A DNA stretch of 64,000 bases from JACQFV01 sp964593585 (GTDB lineage: Bacteria > Zixibacteria > MSB-5A5 > WJJR01), in contig CAZQIZ010000003.1 of the NCBI GenBank assembly GCA_964593585.1, positions 124,001-188,000 on the forward strand. Direction: 5' to 3'. Positions within the stretch are counted from its first letter, which is position 1; each line of letters opens with the position of its first letter. Under the pieces are notes generated by a model. That model did not search any database. It saw only the letters and a list, made by a program, of their open reading frames with translations, and was not told where the DNA came from. Positions 1 to 9,128 of this stretch are shown here, one piece after another. Made by a program: the position numbers and the translations under genes.

Positions 1-331
1 GGGCCGCACCTACCGTCTGGCAATCGCCCGCGACAAAAGGGGCGTGTGGGTGGGGTGGAACGGCGGAAGCGCCTTCTTCGAGAAGGAACATCGCGTGGCC
101 GGCGGACGTCATCAGCATGAGGATGTCCGGGCGCCGATGACCGGCAAGGTCGTCAAGATCCTCGCCAAACCCGGCGAATTGGTCACCGAAGGCGATGTCC
201 TGCTCATCCTCGAGGCCATGAAGATGGAATACCGCCTCACCGCCCCGCACACGGGCGCGGTGGAAGAGATCCACTGCCACGAGGGCGAGCTGGTCGACAT
301 GGGCACAGTCCTCATCAAACTCGTCGAATGA
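1..331 (+). CDS. Biotin carboxyl carrier end of an acyl-CoA carboxylase (5' truncated)
   Basis: The reading frame is open from base 2, so the gene begins before the window. The visible part is a biotinyl domain. It carries the biotinylation motif EAMKMEYRL, whose central lysine would be biotinylated, followed by the usual turn APHTGAVEEIHCHEGELVD. This domain is normally the C-terminus of the biotin-bearing alpha subunit of acetyl-, propionyl- or 3-methylcrotonyl-CoA carboxylase. The stop codon overlaps the start of the HMG-CoA lyase gene (ATGA), so the two are translationally coupled. HMG-CoA lyase is the step after methylcrotonyl-CoA carboxylase and methylglutaconyl-CoA hydratase in leucine breakdown, so MccA is the favoured identity. 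That substrate assignment is inference from context; the domain itself is clear. Confidence 0.85.
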   Translation, partial: GRTYRLAIARDKRGVWVGWNGGSAFFEKEHRVAGGRHQHEDVRAPMTGKVVKILAKPGELVTEGDVLLILEAMKMEYRLTAPHTGAVEEIHCHEGELVDMGTVLIKLVE

Positions 332-1212
332 AGACACGCATCATCGAAGTCGGGCCGCGCGACGGCCTCCAGAACGAAAAAGGCGTCATCCCCACCGATC
401 GCAAGGTCGCGTTCGTCGACGCGCTGTCGTCCACGGGGGTCGATGAGATCGAAGTCACCGCCTTTGTTTCGCCCAAGTGGGTGCCGCAACTGGCCGACGC
501 CTCCGAGGTCTTTTCCCGCATCACGCGCCAGCCCAACGTTGTCTATTCCGCTCTGGTCCCCAACGAGCAGGGTCTGGACCGCGCCCTGGAAGTCGGGGCC
601 AGCAAGATCGCCGTCTTCGCCGCCGCCAGCGAGACCTTCAGCCATCAGAACATCAATGCCACCATCGCCGAGTCGATGGGACGGTTTGTGCCGGTGATTC
701 GCCGCGCCCGCGCCGCCGGGTTGGCGATCCGCGGCTACATCTCCACCGCCTTCTGGTGCCCGTATGAGGGGCGCATCGCCCCCGAGAAGGTCGCCTCCGT
801 GGCGACCGTCCTCGACGCGTTGGGCGTCGAGGAGCTCTCCATCGGCGACACGATTGGCAAGGCGGTCGCGGACGATGTCGAACGTCTCCTGGAAAAACTG
901 CTGCCGCTCATTCCCGCGCCGCGGCTGGCGATGCATTTCCATGACACCTATGGCCAGGCGCTGGACAATGTCGCCTGCGCTTGGCGGCATGGGATCGTTG
1001 CCTTCGACGCCAGCGTGACGGGTTTGGGTGGATGCCCCTATGCGCCCGGCGCGCCGGGAAATGTGGCGACCGAGGCGGTGGTGGCACGTCTGCGCCGCGA
1101 AGGCGCCGAGGTCAACATCGACGCCGACGCCCTGCGTCGCGCGGGCGAGACACTGCGCGCCAGTCTGAGCGAGTTCAGCGGTGGCGCCAGCACGGCGGCC
1201 GCTTCTCCATAA
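328..1212 (+). CDS. mvaB: Hydroxymethylglutaryl-CoA lyase
   Basis: 294 residues, the usual length. The enzyme cleaves 3-hydroxy-3-methylglutaryl-CoA to acetyl-CoA and acetoacetate in the cytoplasm, the last step of leucine catabolism. The N-terminus has the DRE-TIM motif VGPRDGLQNEK with the catalytic Arg-Asp pair. The family signature GLGGCPYAPGAPGNVATE, with the active-site cysteine, lies near residue 235. HFHDTYGQAL supplies metal-binding histidines. The start overlaps the stop of the biotin carrier gene by four bases. The 3' end overlaps the convergent crotonase gene by 38 bases. Isopropylmalate and homocitrate synthases share the fold, but the cysteine signature and short length separate this protein from them. 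Confidence 0.95.
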   Translation: MKTRIIEVGPRDGLQNEKGVIPTDRKVAFVDALSSTGVDEIEVTAFVSPKWVPQLADASEVFSRITRQPNVVYSALVPNEQGLDRALEVGASKIAVFAAASETFSHQNINATIAESMGRFVPVIRRARAAGLAIRGYISTAFWCPYEGRIAPEKVASVATVLDALGVEELSIGDTIGKAVADDVERLLEKLLPLIPAPRLAMHFHDTYGQALDNVACAWRHGIVAFDASVTGLGGCPYAPGAPGNVATEAVVARLRREGAEVNIDADALRRAGETLRASLSEFSGGASTAAASP

Positions 1213-1951
1213 ATGCCGCCAGCCCCTCATCGGGATCGCTTCCCGCCATCAGATCGCGCAGATAGATCGACTCGGCTGTCGCCAGCGCCTCCTCGAAACC
1301 CCCCAGCGAGGCCCGGCGCAACGCCCGGCGTGTGTGACGCAACGAAAACGCGGACAACCGGGTTAGCTGTCCGACGAACGCGCGGACCTGTTCGCGGAAC
1401 CGGCTTGAGGGATAAACGTGATTCAGCAGGCCGACGGCCTCGGCTTCGGCGGCGTCAAGCACACGTCCGGTCAGGATCAGTTCCGCCGCGCGATGCGAGC
1501 CGATCATCCGCCCCAGGATCGCCACCGCCACCGGCGGGTAGACCCCGAGAGTGATCTCGGGGACGCCGATCTTCAGATCATCGGCGGCCAGGACCAGATC
1601 GCAGGCCAGCGCCAGTTCCATGCCCCCGCCGTAGGCGCCGCCGTGAATGGCCGCCACCACCGGCATCGGCAGATCGTCGATGAGACGGATGGTTCGGTGG
1701 AACTCCCGGATCATCTGATCGATCGTCTCGCGACGATGCTCGGGCACATCGACACCGGCGGAAAAGACCGGCCCCTCCGCGTCGATGACCAACGCGCACA
1801 GATCGCCCCGTTCGGCGAGTTGCTCAAGGCGCGCGTTCAATTCACGCAGCATCGTAATATTGAGAATATTCAGCGGGGGGCGCACCAGCGTGAGCGTGGC
1901 GGCGCGTTCGGCTTCGGCGAGTCGGATGAACTCTTTGTCGGACACAGGCAT
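1175..1951 (-). CDS. Enoyl-CoA hydratase/isomerase family protein
   Basis: A 258-residue crotonase. The oxyanion-hole segment is FSAGVDVPEH, and the second CoA-binding segment is AAIHGGAYGGGMELALACD. Both usual catalytic glutamates appear to be present, in GGGMELA and in VPEITLGVYPP. The segment FSAGVDVPEH followed by EITLGVYPPVA resembles cyclohexa-1,5-diene-carbonyl-CoA hydratase-like crotonases more than classical crotonase, which has PGAGGTQ after the second glutamate. In this setting a role as methylglutaconyl-CoA hydratase for leucine breakdown is possible but unproven. The gene is convergent with and overlaps the HMG-CoA lyase gene. The 133 bases upstream separate it from a divergent receiver gene. 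Confidence 0.85.
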   Translation of the reverse strand: MPVSDKEFIRLAEAERAATLTLVRPPLNILNITMLRELNARLEQLAERGDLCALVIDAEGPVFSAGVDVPEHRRETIDQMIREFHRTIRLIDDLPMPVVAAIHGGAYGGGMELALACDLVLAADDLKIGVPEITLGVYPPVAVAILGRMIGSHRAAELILTGRVLDAAEAEAVGLLNHVYPSSRFREQVRAFVGQLTRLSAFSLRHTRRALRRASLGGFEEALATAESIYLRDLMAGSDPDEGLAAFMEKRPPCWRHR

Positions 1952-2084
1952 CCCTTTCCGCCGGCGATACCGCCGGCCTGGAACGGATACGCCAGACCCC
2001 GGGCGCCGTCAAGGAAATGCCTCAATCACTATCCCGATTTGCCGATACAGTTTCATGTAGTAGGCGCAACGCGGAGACCGGCAT

Positions 2085-2558
2085 GTGGCCACCGATCGTC
2101 TAACCATCCTCATGATCGATGATGATCCGGATGACATCACCATCGTCCGCGGACTGCTCGATCGCGTGCCCGTCTGGACAGTCGACCTGATCGGCTGCCT
2201 GAACGCCGGCGACGCGGCCCAGCAGACCCTCCACCGCAAGCCCGATCTCATTCTTCTGGATTTCAACTTCGGCGCCTTTTCCGGGCTGGATGTCCTTCCC
2301 TCGCTCCGCGGCGCCGGGTATCAGGGGCCGGTCGTGCTGCTGTCCGGGTGCGGGCAGGAGGAGGTCGCCGCCATGGTGCGCGCCGGGTTGAGCGATTTCC
2401 TCTCGAAGGATTCTCTCTCGAGTCTGACCCTGTACCACGCCATCACCCTGGCGTTGGAAAAACGCCAACTGCCCCTCCGTGGCGTCCGTCCCACGGCGCC
2501 CCAGTCCTCTACAACCACACCACTGACGACTTCCTCACGTCCGCCGTTTCCGCGGTAA
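2085..2558 (+). CDS. Single-domain response regulator
   Basis: 157 residues, mostly one receiver domain. The acidic pocket is IDDDPDD near residue 11, and the phospho-acceptor Asp59 sits in LILLDFNF. The conserved hydroxyl position lies in VLLSGCG and the conserved lysine in FLSKDSLS. There is no DNA-binding or enzymatic output domain. The last 30 residues are Ser/Thr/Pro-rich and probably disordered. It starts with GTG. No histidine kinase is adjacent, so it is an orphan here and may act as a phosphotransfer or protein-interaction module. Confidence 0.8.
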   Translation: MATDRLTILMIDDDPDDITIVRGLLDRVPVWTVDLIGCLNAGDAAQQTLHRKPDLILLDFNFGAFSGLDVLPSLRGAGYQGPVVLLSGCGQEEVAAMVRAGLSDFLSKDSLSSLTLYHAITLALEKRQLPLRGVRPTAPQSSTTTPLTTSSRPPFPR

Positions 2559-2680
2559 GCCCCCTTTCCCGGCGCTGAACTCTGGCTTTCGCCGCGCAAG
2601 TCCCAGCGGATTATGGGTTTGCTTTTCACGGCCTCACAGCGTAACATCACCGTCGCGCGTTACAAGCCGAGGGAGAGAAC

Positions 2681-3826
2681 ATGTCGACGAAGATATTGGG
2701 AATGAGACGCTTAGGTATCCTGTCCGCGCTGGCCCTGACACTGACTTTAACGCATTGCGCCCAAAAGCAGGACACCATCCGCGTCGGAGTCTTCAGTTCA
2801 CTGACCGGCGGAACCGCCACCTTCGGCATATCATCCACGCAGGGTGTGCAGATGGCGGCCGACGAGTGGAATGCCCGCGGCGGCTTGCTCGGCAAACAGA
2901 TCGAGTTGATCATTGAAGACGATCAGAGCAAGCCCGACGAAGCGGCCTTGGCGGTCACCAAGCTGATCAATCAGAACCGGGTGGTGGCGATCCTCGGCGA
3001 GGTGGCCTCGTCGCGGACACTGGCCGGCGCGCCGATCGCGCAAAAAGCCGGCATTCCCCTCATCACTCCCGCCTCGACCAATCCCAAAGTCACCAAAGTC
3101 GGCGATTTCATCTTCCGAGTCTGCTATGTCGATTCGTTTCAGGGCGTGGTCTGCGCTCGTTTCGCCACCCAGAAACTGGGCCTGAAGCGTTTGGCCATCT
3201 TCAAGGACATCAAGAATGATTATTCGGTCGGACTGGCCGAGTACTTCAAGCACAATGCCATCGCCCTGGGCGCCGAGATCGTCGCCGAGCAATCGTACTC
3301 GGAAGGCGACACAGACTTCCGTGCCCAGATCACTTCGCTGAAGGGCGCCAATCCGGAATGCATCTTCATCCCCGGCTACTACACCGAGGTCGGCCTGATC
3401 GCCAAGCAGGTGCGCGAGCAGAACATCAACGCCGTGCTGCTGGGCGGCGACGGCTGGGATTCGCCGCGCACCCCCGAAATCGGCGGCGAGGCGGTCGATG
3501 GGTCATTCTTCTGCAACCACTACTCGGCCGATGACACGAGCCAGATGGTGCAGAGTTTTGTCCAGCGCTATAAAGGACGCCACGGGTATGTGCCGGATGC
3601 GATGGCGCCATTGTCCTATGACGCCGCCAACATGCTGTTTGCGGCCATTGAGCGCGCCGGCACAACCGAGGGACGCGCCATCCGTGACGCGATCGCGCAG
3701 ACGCGCGACTTCCCCGGCATCTGCGGTTCGGTCACCATTGACGAGGAGCGCAACGCGCGCAAGTCGGCCGTGGTGCTGCAAATCGCCGGCGGGAAATTCA
3801 AGGTCTACGACATCATTCAGCCGTAA
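2681..3826 (+). CDS. livK: Branched-chain amino acid ABC transporter substrate-binding lipoprotein
   Basis: 381 residues. An N-terminal hydrophobic stretch ends in a possible lipobox (LTHC, Cys26; the His before the Cys is unusual). The mature protein is a type I periplasmic binding protein of the Leu/Ile/Val family. It begins IRVGVFSSLTGGTATFG and includes QGVQMAADEWNARGGLLGK, VAILGEVASSRTLAGAPIAQ and PLITPASTNPKVT, which line the two lobes. GGGAGAGAAC precedes the ATG, supporting this start. It is the first gene of a five-gene transporter operon whose next genes encode both permeases and both ATPases. It would capture leucine, isoleucine, valine or related ligands outside the inner membrane. 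Confidence 0.92.
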   Translation: MSTKILGMRRLGILSALALTLTLTHCAQKQDTIRVGVFSSLTGGTATFGISSTQGVQMAADEWNARGGLLGKQIELIIEDDQSKPDEAALAVTKLINQNRVVAILGEVASSRTLAGAPIAQKAGIPLITPASTNPKVTKVGDFIFRVCYVDSFQGVVCARFATQKLGLKRLAIFKDIKNDYSVGLAEYFKHNAIALGAEIVAEQSYSEGDTDFRAQITSLKGANPECIFIPGYYTEVGLIAKQVREQNINAVLLGGDGWDSPRTPEIGGEAVDGSFFCNHYSADDTSQMVQSFVQRYKGRHGYVPDAMAPLSYDAANMLFAAIERAGTTEGRAIRDAIAQTRDFPGICGSVTIDEERNARKSAVVLQIAGGKFKVYDIIQP

Positions 3827-3958
3827 CCGGCGCCGTGGCGTCCGCCGGACACCGAAGACGGGATGCGAGTCCAGCCAACGATCATTGATGCACCGTTGAC
3901 CCCGCCGCCACACCGCCCGGCCCCCCCGAATCATTCGGGTCGCCGCTGAGGGAACCTC

Positions 3959-4858
3959 TTGGAGCAGTTCGTTCAGCAGATCATCAATGGCCTGTCCCTG
4001 GGCGCGATCTATGCCCTGATCGCGCTGGGGTACACCATGGTCTACGGGATCCTGCGGCTGATCAACTTCGCCCATGGCGACGTGTACATGGTCGGGGCCT
4101 TTGTCGGCTTCTACGTCGTGCGCTGGGTGGCGCCGGCGTCGTCCTCCGGATTCGGGCTCTTGATCACATCGATCGCCGCCGCCATGGTCGCCTGCGGCAT
4201 CCTCGGGTTCATCATCGAGCGCGCCGCCTACCGGCCGTTGCGCCGCGCGCCGCGTCTCAACGCGCTCATCACCGCCATCGGAGTCTCGCTGTTGCTGGAA
4301 AACCTCGGCCAGCTGGTTTTCGGCGCCGACCCCAAGGACTTCCCGGCCCTGGTCGAACGCACTACCTTCACCCTCGGCATCGTCACCATCTCCAACATCC
4401 AGGTCATCGTCCTGTTAACGGCGGTTCTTCTGACTGTCGCGCTGCAGTTCATTGTCCACCGCACCCGCATGGGGACGGCGATGCGGGCGGTGTCGTTTTC
4501 CCATGATGCCGCCGGCCTGATGGGAATCAATATCAATCGTGTAATTTCTTTCACCTTTGTGCTGGGCTCGATGCTGGCCGCCGCCGGGGGCATCTTGGTC
4601 GGACTCTACAACCCCAAGATCGATCCGCTGATGGGCATCATGCCCGGACTAAAGGCCTTCGTCGCCGCGGTGCTGGGCGGCATCGGCAACATACCCGGTG
4701 CCATCTTGGGTGGCGTGATCATGGGCATTGCCGAGACGATAACGGTGGGTTATCTCTCCTCCACCTACCGCGATGCCATCACCTTTGTCATTCTCGTTGC
4801 GGTCCTGCTGTTCCGCCCTACCGGACTTCTGGGCACGCCGCAACGCACCAAATTCTGA
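3959..4858 (+). CDS. livH: Branched-chain amino acid ABC transporter permease LivH
   Basis: 299 residues with about eight hydrophobic segments. The N-terminus reads QQIINGLSLGAIYALIALGY followed by TMVYGILRLINFAHGD, the hallmark of LivH-type permeases. The C-terminal part contains GLKAFVAAVLGGIGNIPGAI, the typical cytoplasmic loop contacting the ATPase. It starts at TTG with GAGGGA a few bases upstream; no better start lies nearby. It forms the inner-membrane channel with LivM. A gap of 132 bases separates it from the binding-protein gene, and nine bases from livM. Confidence 0.93.
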   Translation: MEQFVQQIINGLSLGAIYALIALGYTMVYGILRLINFAHGDVYMVGAFVGFYVVRWVAPASSSGFGLLITSIAAAMVACGILGFIIERAAYRPLRRAPRLNALITAIGVSLLLENLGQLVFGADPKDFPALVERTTFTLGIVTISNIQVIVLLTAVLLTVALQFIVHRTRMGTAMRAVSFSHDAAGLMGININRVISFTFVLGSMLAAAGGILVGLYNPKIDPLMGIMPGLKAFVAAVLGGIGNIPGAILGGVIMGIAETITVGYLSSTYRDAITFVILVAVLLFRPTGLLGTPQRTKF

Positions 4859-4867
4859 CCGATTACG

Positions 4868-5869
4868 ATGTCCGCCACGACCCCAAAGCCCCAGACCGGC
4901 GCGCGCACCCTCGCCTGGGTGGGCGTCTATCTGGCGGTCCTGATCCTGCTGGGACAACTGGTCATCCCGCAGTTGAATCCCTATCACACGCAGATTCTGA
5001 TCCTGATCGGCATCAACATCACATTGGCCGTCAGTCTCAACCTGGTGCTCGGTTTTGCCGGGCAGTTTTCGATCGGACATGCCGGATTCATGGCCCTGGG
5101 CGGGTACACCTCGGCGGCGATGTCGCATTATGTCTTCGAGCCGCTGGTGGTCGGGCAAACCGGGCTGGCCCATGGCCTGTTCGTCAACGGCTACTTCGCC
5201 GCCTCGCTGTTAAGCGGCGGCATTATGGCCGCGGTCGCAGGGCTGTTGGTCGGCATCCCGACCTTGCGCCTGCGCGGCGACTATCTGGCCATCGCCACGC
5301 TGGGGATGGGCGAGATCATCCGCGTGGTCATCCTCAACACCGACCTGGTGGGCGGGGCGCGCGGGTTCGGCGACATCCCGCCCTGGACCACCTTCACCTG
5401 GGTGTTCATGATCGCCGGGATCTGCATTCTCGTCGTGCGCAACCTCATCCACTCCACCTTCGGACGCGCGTTGATCGCGGTGCGCGAGGACGAAGACGCC
5501 GCCTCGGCGATGGGGATCAACACCACGCGCTTCAAGGTGCTGGCCTTTGTGCTCGGCGCCTTCTTCGCCGGCGTGGCCGGCGGCCTGCAGGGGCATTACA
5601 TCCAGTATCTGCACACCAATTCGTTCACCTTCCTGCGCTCGATTGAGATCATCGTCTTTGTCGTGCTCGGCGGATCGGGCTCGATCACCGGGAGCGTAAT
5701 TGCCGCCGCGGTGCTCACCATCCTGCCGGAATTCCTGCGCGTGGCGCAGTCGTGGCGCATGGTGATCTATTCGACCCTGCTGGTGGTCATGATGCTGACC
5801 CGCCCGCGCGGCCTGATGGGCGGCACGGAATTTCAATGGTCCTGGCTGTTGCCGGGGAGGAAGTCATGA
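4868..5869 (+). CDS. livM: Branched-chain amino acid ABC transporter permease LivM
   Basis: 333 residues, polytopic. The family motif LNLVLGFAGQFSIGHAGFMA is present in the first third. VREDEDAASAMGINTTRFKV, the conserved cytoplasmic segment that docks on the ATPase, lies in the second half, followed by FVVLGGSGSITGSVIAAAVL. It pairs with LivH in the inner membrane. Its stop overlaps the livG start (ATGA), indicating coupling. Confidence 0.93.
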   Translation: MSATTPKPQTGARTLAWVGVYLAVLILLGQLVIPQLNPYHTQILILIGINITLAVSLNLVLGFAGQFSIGHAGFMALGGYTSAAMSHYVFEPLVVGQTGLAHGLFVNGYFAASLLSGGIMAAVAGLLVGIPTLRLRGDYLAIATLGMGEIIRVVILNTDLVGGARGFGDIPPWTTFTWVFMIAGICILVVRNLIHSTFGRALIAVREDEDAASAMGINTTRFKVLAFVLGAFFAGVAGGLQGHYIQYLHTNSFTFLRSIEIIVFVVLGGSGSITGSVIAAAVLTILPEFLRVAQSWRMVIYSTLLVVMMLTRPRGLMGGTEFQWSWLLPGRKS

Positions 5870-6648
5870 ACACGACCTCCGCGCCGGTGCTGGAGTTTGA
5901 CAACGTGTGCCTGTCCTTCGGCGGCCTGCGCGCGATCAAGAACGTGTCCCTGCGCGTCGGCGCGCAGGAACTGGTCGGGCTGATCGGCCCCAACGGCGCC
6001 GGCAAGACCACCATGTTCAACCTGATCACGGGAGTCTACGCCCCCGACGAGGGCCGAGTCCGGCTGAAAGACGAGGACATCTCCGGACGCGCTCCGCACG
6101 AGATCAACCACCTGGGCATCGCGCGCACGTTTCAGAACATCCGTCTCTGGGGCGATCTGTCGGTGCTTGACAATGTGCGCGCCGCGCTCCTGCGCACCTG
6201 CGGCGCGCCGCTCTGGCAGGTGGTGCTGCGCGCGCGGCCCTGCGGGCACGACGAGGCCCGTGTCCGCGACTGCGCCCGCGACCTCCTCGCCTATTTCGAT
6301 CTCATCCGTTTCGAACACGAGAAGGCGCGCAACCTCCCCTACGGCGAGCAGCGTCGTCTCGAGATCGCCCGCGCCCTGGCCACCAACCCGACGTTGCTGT
6401 TGCTCGATGAGCCGGTGGCCGGCATGAACACCGGCGAGAAGAAAAAGGTCATGGAGCTGATTCAGAAACTGCAACATGAACGCCATCTGGCCGTGTTGCT
6501 CATCGAGCATGACATGCGGGTGGTGATGGGCATCTGCGAACGCATCGCCGTCCTCGACTACGGCGAAAAGATCGCCGAGGGCAAACCGGAAGATATCCAG
6601 AAGAATCCGCGCGTCATTGAGGCCTACCTCGGCGCGCCGCACGCCTGA
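5866..6648 (+). CDS. livG: Branched-chain amino acid ABC transporter ATP-binding protein LivG
   Basis: 260 residues. Walker A is GPNGAGKTT. The Q-loop region reads GIARTFQNIRLWGDLSVLDN. The signature segment is LPYGEQRRLEIARAL, in place of LSGGQ as is normal in LivG. Walker B is LLLLDEPVAGMN and the H-loop is LLIEHDMRVVMG. The frame is open further upstream, but the ATG at 5866, preceded by GGGGAGGAAGTC and overlapping the livM stop, is the natural start. It powers the transporter with LivF. Confidence 0.94.
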   Translation: MNTTSAPVLEFDNVCLSFGGLRAIKNVSLRVGAQELVGLIGPNGAGKTTMFNLITGVYAPDEGRVRLKDEDISGRAPHEINHLGIARTFQNIRLWGDLSVLDNVRAALLRTCGAPLWQVVLRARPCGHDEARVRDCARDLLAYFDLIRFEHEKARNLPYGEQRRLEIARALATNPTLLLLDEPVAGMNTGEKKKVMELIQKLQHERHLAVLLIEHDMRVVMGICERIAVLDYGEKIAEGKPEDIQKNPRVIEAYLGAPHA

Positions 6649-6649
6649 T

Positions 6650-7396
6650 ATGAGCGACCTGCTTTTGGAAATCGAGAACTTGCATGTCTCCTACGGCGCG
6701 ATCCGTGCGCTGAAGGGAATCGCCTTCACCGTCCGGCCCGGGCAGATTGTCACACTGATCGGCGCCAACGGCGCCGGCAAGACCACGTTGCTGCGCACCA
6801 TCTCCGGCCTGCTGCGCCCGCGCGAGGGTAAGATCTGCTACTGGGGCGATCCGGCCGGCAGCGGCCAGACCCCCTGCACATTGACCGTGACGCCGCCGCA
6901 TGAGATTGTGCGGCGCGGCATCGCCCATGTGCCGGAAGGACGCATCGTCTTCGCCAATCTTTCAGTCAAAGAAAACCTCGAAATGGGCGCCTACACACGG
7001 AACGACCGTGACGGCATCCGTCAGGACTGGGACTGGGTCATGACGCTCTTCCCCCGCCTGCAGGAGCGATTGAAGCAGAGCGCCGGCACGCTCTCTGGCG
7101 GCGAGCAGCAGATGCTCGCCATCGGCCGCGCGCTGATGAGCCGTCCGCGCCTGATCCTGCTGGACGAACCGTCGCTGGGACTCTCCCCGCTTCTCGTGCA
7201 GACCGTCTTCGCCGCCATTCGCCAGATCAACGAAGCCGGGACCACCATCCTGCTGGTCGAGCAGAACGCCCACATGGCGCTCACCACCGCCGAAGTCGGC
7301 TATGTGATGGAGACCGGGACCATCGCCCTGTCCGGCCCCTGCGCCGAGTTGCTCAAATCCGACGAGGTCCGCCGTACCTACCTCGGCGAATCGTAA
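6650..7396 (+). CDS. livF: Branched-chain amino acid ABC transporter ATP-binding protein LivF
   Basis: 248 residues. Walker A is GANGAGKTTLLRTISG. RGIAHVPEGRIVFANLSVKE follows, which is characteristic of LivF. The signature is LSGGEQQMLAIGRALM, Walker B is LILLDEPSLGLSP and the H-loop is LLVEQNAHMAL. The start at 6650 lies one base after the livG stop. It is the last gene of the liv operon; the next gene is convergent. It has about 15 extra residues between Walker A and the signature (a Pro/Gly-rich loop around GDPAGSGQTPC) compared with short LivF proteins. Confidence 0.94.
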   Translation: MSDLLLEIENLHVSYGAIRALKGIAFTVRPGQIVTLIGANGAGKTTLLRTISGLLRPREGKICYWGDPAGSGQTPCTLTVTPPHEIVRRGIAHVPEGRIVFANLSVKENLEMGAYTRNDRDGIRQDWDWVMTLFPRLQERLKQSAGTLSGGEQQMLAIGRALMSRPRLILLDEPSLGLSPLLVQTVFAAIRQINEAGTTILLVEQNAHMALTTAEVGYVMETGTIALSGPCAELLKSDEVRRTYLGES

Positions 7397-7439
7397 GCAA
7401 TCCCGGACGAAATGAGTTGTCGGGCAATTGGCGCAAGCG

Positions 7440-9104
7440 TCAGCGCGCGACGGCGTGACGCCGCGCATCCCACAGCGCGGTGATCGCCAGGAAAATGGCC
7501 AGCACGATTAGCGCCAGCGCGGCGATGGCGTTGACCAGCTCCAGATCGACCCCCTGCGTCGCCTGCCCGTTTGCCCAGCAAAGCTTGCCCAGCGACCAAA
7601 GCGTGATCGTCAGGACAAAGAGCATCGGCAGGAGCGTGAAGGCGATCCGTTTGCGCGCGTGATGCAGCCAGATGGTGATGGTAAGCAGACTCAGCGCCGC
7701 CAGCAGCTGGTTCGACGCCCCGAACAACGTCCAGAAGCGAATCCATGATCCTTCTTCCGCGCCCCAGATGAAGTAGACCGGCAACGCGATCGTAATCAGG
7801 GTCGCAACCACCGCCCCGACCCGGTCGTGACGACGGAACAGCTCCTGCAGGATGTAGCGGCCCAGCCGGGTGCAGACATCCAGGGTGTCGAAGACAAACG
7901 TCGAAAACGCCATCGCCCCAAAGGTGATGGCGAAGGGGAGGTTCTCCCGGCCGATCAGAAGCGACAGGAAATTGCCGATGCCGTTTCCGTAGATGGTGCC
8001 GGGCTTGAGTCCCTTGGTTTCGGCGGGGGCGACGATCATAATCGTCACCAGCGCGATCAAGGCGACAAATCCCTCGGCCAGCATCGCGCCATAGCCGACC
8101 GGCTGCATGTGGGATTCACGGTCCACCTGCTTGGAGGTTGTCCCGGAGCAGACCAGTCCATGAAACCCCGAGCAGGCGCCGCAGGCGATGGTGACAAACA
8201 GGAATGGGAAGAGGGTGCCGGTCATCCCGCCGGTGTCCCAGGTGATGAACGCCGGTTGCCGCACATCGTAGCCGCCGAAGAAAATCCCGATCACGCCAAG
8301 CGCCAGCGCCAGAAACAGGATGAAGCCGCCCAGATAACCGCGCGGCTGCAGAAGCGACCAGACCGGCACTACCGAAGCGACCGCGCAATAGGCAAGGATA
8401 AGCAGTCCCCAGGTCTTGGCGTCGAAGACCAGCCAGTTCGACAGATACGTCCCCACCCAGGCCGCTCCCAACGACGCCGGAACAAAGATGATCGTCACCA
8501 GCCACAGCGGGGGCTTAAGGAAGCGCTGCACCAGACCCATGACCAATGCGAGCGACAGGTAGAGCACGCTGGCGGCCGCCACCGCCCCACCGGGATTGAA
8601 GTCCACCGCAACGCCCTGCAGCTCCTCAGTGGAGTGGACAAAACTGCCGGCGGTGATGTCGGTGAAGGCCACGATGACATAGACCAGGGAAATCCAGATG
8701 AACGCGAGGATGGCAATCCCGGCCTTCGGGCCCAGTTGCTCGCGCGTAATTTCGGCAATCGAGCGCGCGCCATGGCGCACCGACGCGGTCAAGGTCGAGA
8801 AATCATGCACGGCGCCGATGAGCACCACACCCAGACTGATCCACAGTAGGCAGGGCAGCCACCCGAAGGTCTGGCAGGCGAGGATCGGCCCGGCGATCGG
8901 GCCGGCCGCGGCAATCGCGGAAAAATGCTGACCAAAGAGGTAGAAGGGTCGAACCGGAACGTAGTCGATACCGTCATTGAGCGTGTGCGCCGGGGTGGTG
9001 CGCGCATCATCGATGACAAACTGACGCGCCACCCAGCCGCCATACAAACGGTACGCGAGCGCCAGCAGGACCAGAAAGATGAGCGCCAGCAGCGGTAGAC
9101 TCAC
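7440..9104 (-). CDS. cstA: Carbon starvation protein CstA-family transporter
   Basis: 554 residues and strongly hydrophobic, with about 14-16 membrane segments. The family signature DYVPVRPFYLFGQHFSAIAA is followed by GPIAGPILACQTFGWLPCL. CGACSGFHGLVCSGTTSKQ, in the middle, is another conserved CstA block. It is shorter than the roughly 700-residue Escherichia coli CstA and matches the compact form found in many other bacteria. CstA relatives import peptides or pyruvate when carbon is scarce. The GTG start is preceded by GGGAGC. The gene ends convergently with livF and lies 24 bases downstream of the phosphatase gene, so the two may share a transcript. Confidence 0.92.
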   Translation of the reverse strand: MSLPLLALIFLVLLALAYRLYGGWVARQFVIDDARTTPAHTLNDGIDYVPVRPFYLFGQHFSAIAAAGPIAGPILACQTFGWLPCLLWISLGVVLIGAVHDFSTLTASVRHGARSIAEITREQLGPKAGIAILAFIWISLVYVIVAFTDITAGSFVHSTEELQGVAVDFNPGGAVAAASVLYLSLALVMGLVQRFLKPPLWLVTIIFVPASLGAAWVGTYLSNWLVFDAKTWGLLILAYCAVASVVPVWSLLQPRGYLGGFILFLALALGVIGIFFGGYDVRQPAFITWDTGGMTGTLFPFLFVTIACGACSGFHGLVCSGTTSKQVDRESHMQPVGYGAMLAEGFVALIALVTIMIVAPAETKGLKPGTIYGNGIGNFLSLLIGRENLPFAITFGAMAFSTFVFDTLDVCTRLGRYILQELFRRHDRVGAVVATLITIALPVYFIWGAEEGSWIRFWTLFGASNQLLAALSLLTITIWLHHARKRIAFTLLPMLFVLTITLWSLGKLCWANGQATQGVDLELVNAIAALALIVLAIFLAITALWDARRHAVAR

Positions 9105-9128
9105 GGTCGATTCGCTCCCGAGGACGGG

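Noticed and set aside
112..1230. A 372-codon minus-strand open frame across the biotin carrier and HMG-CoA lyase genes
   Set aside because: It lies antisense to two recognised, coupled genes and has no family features.
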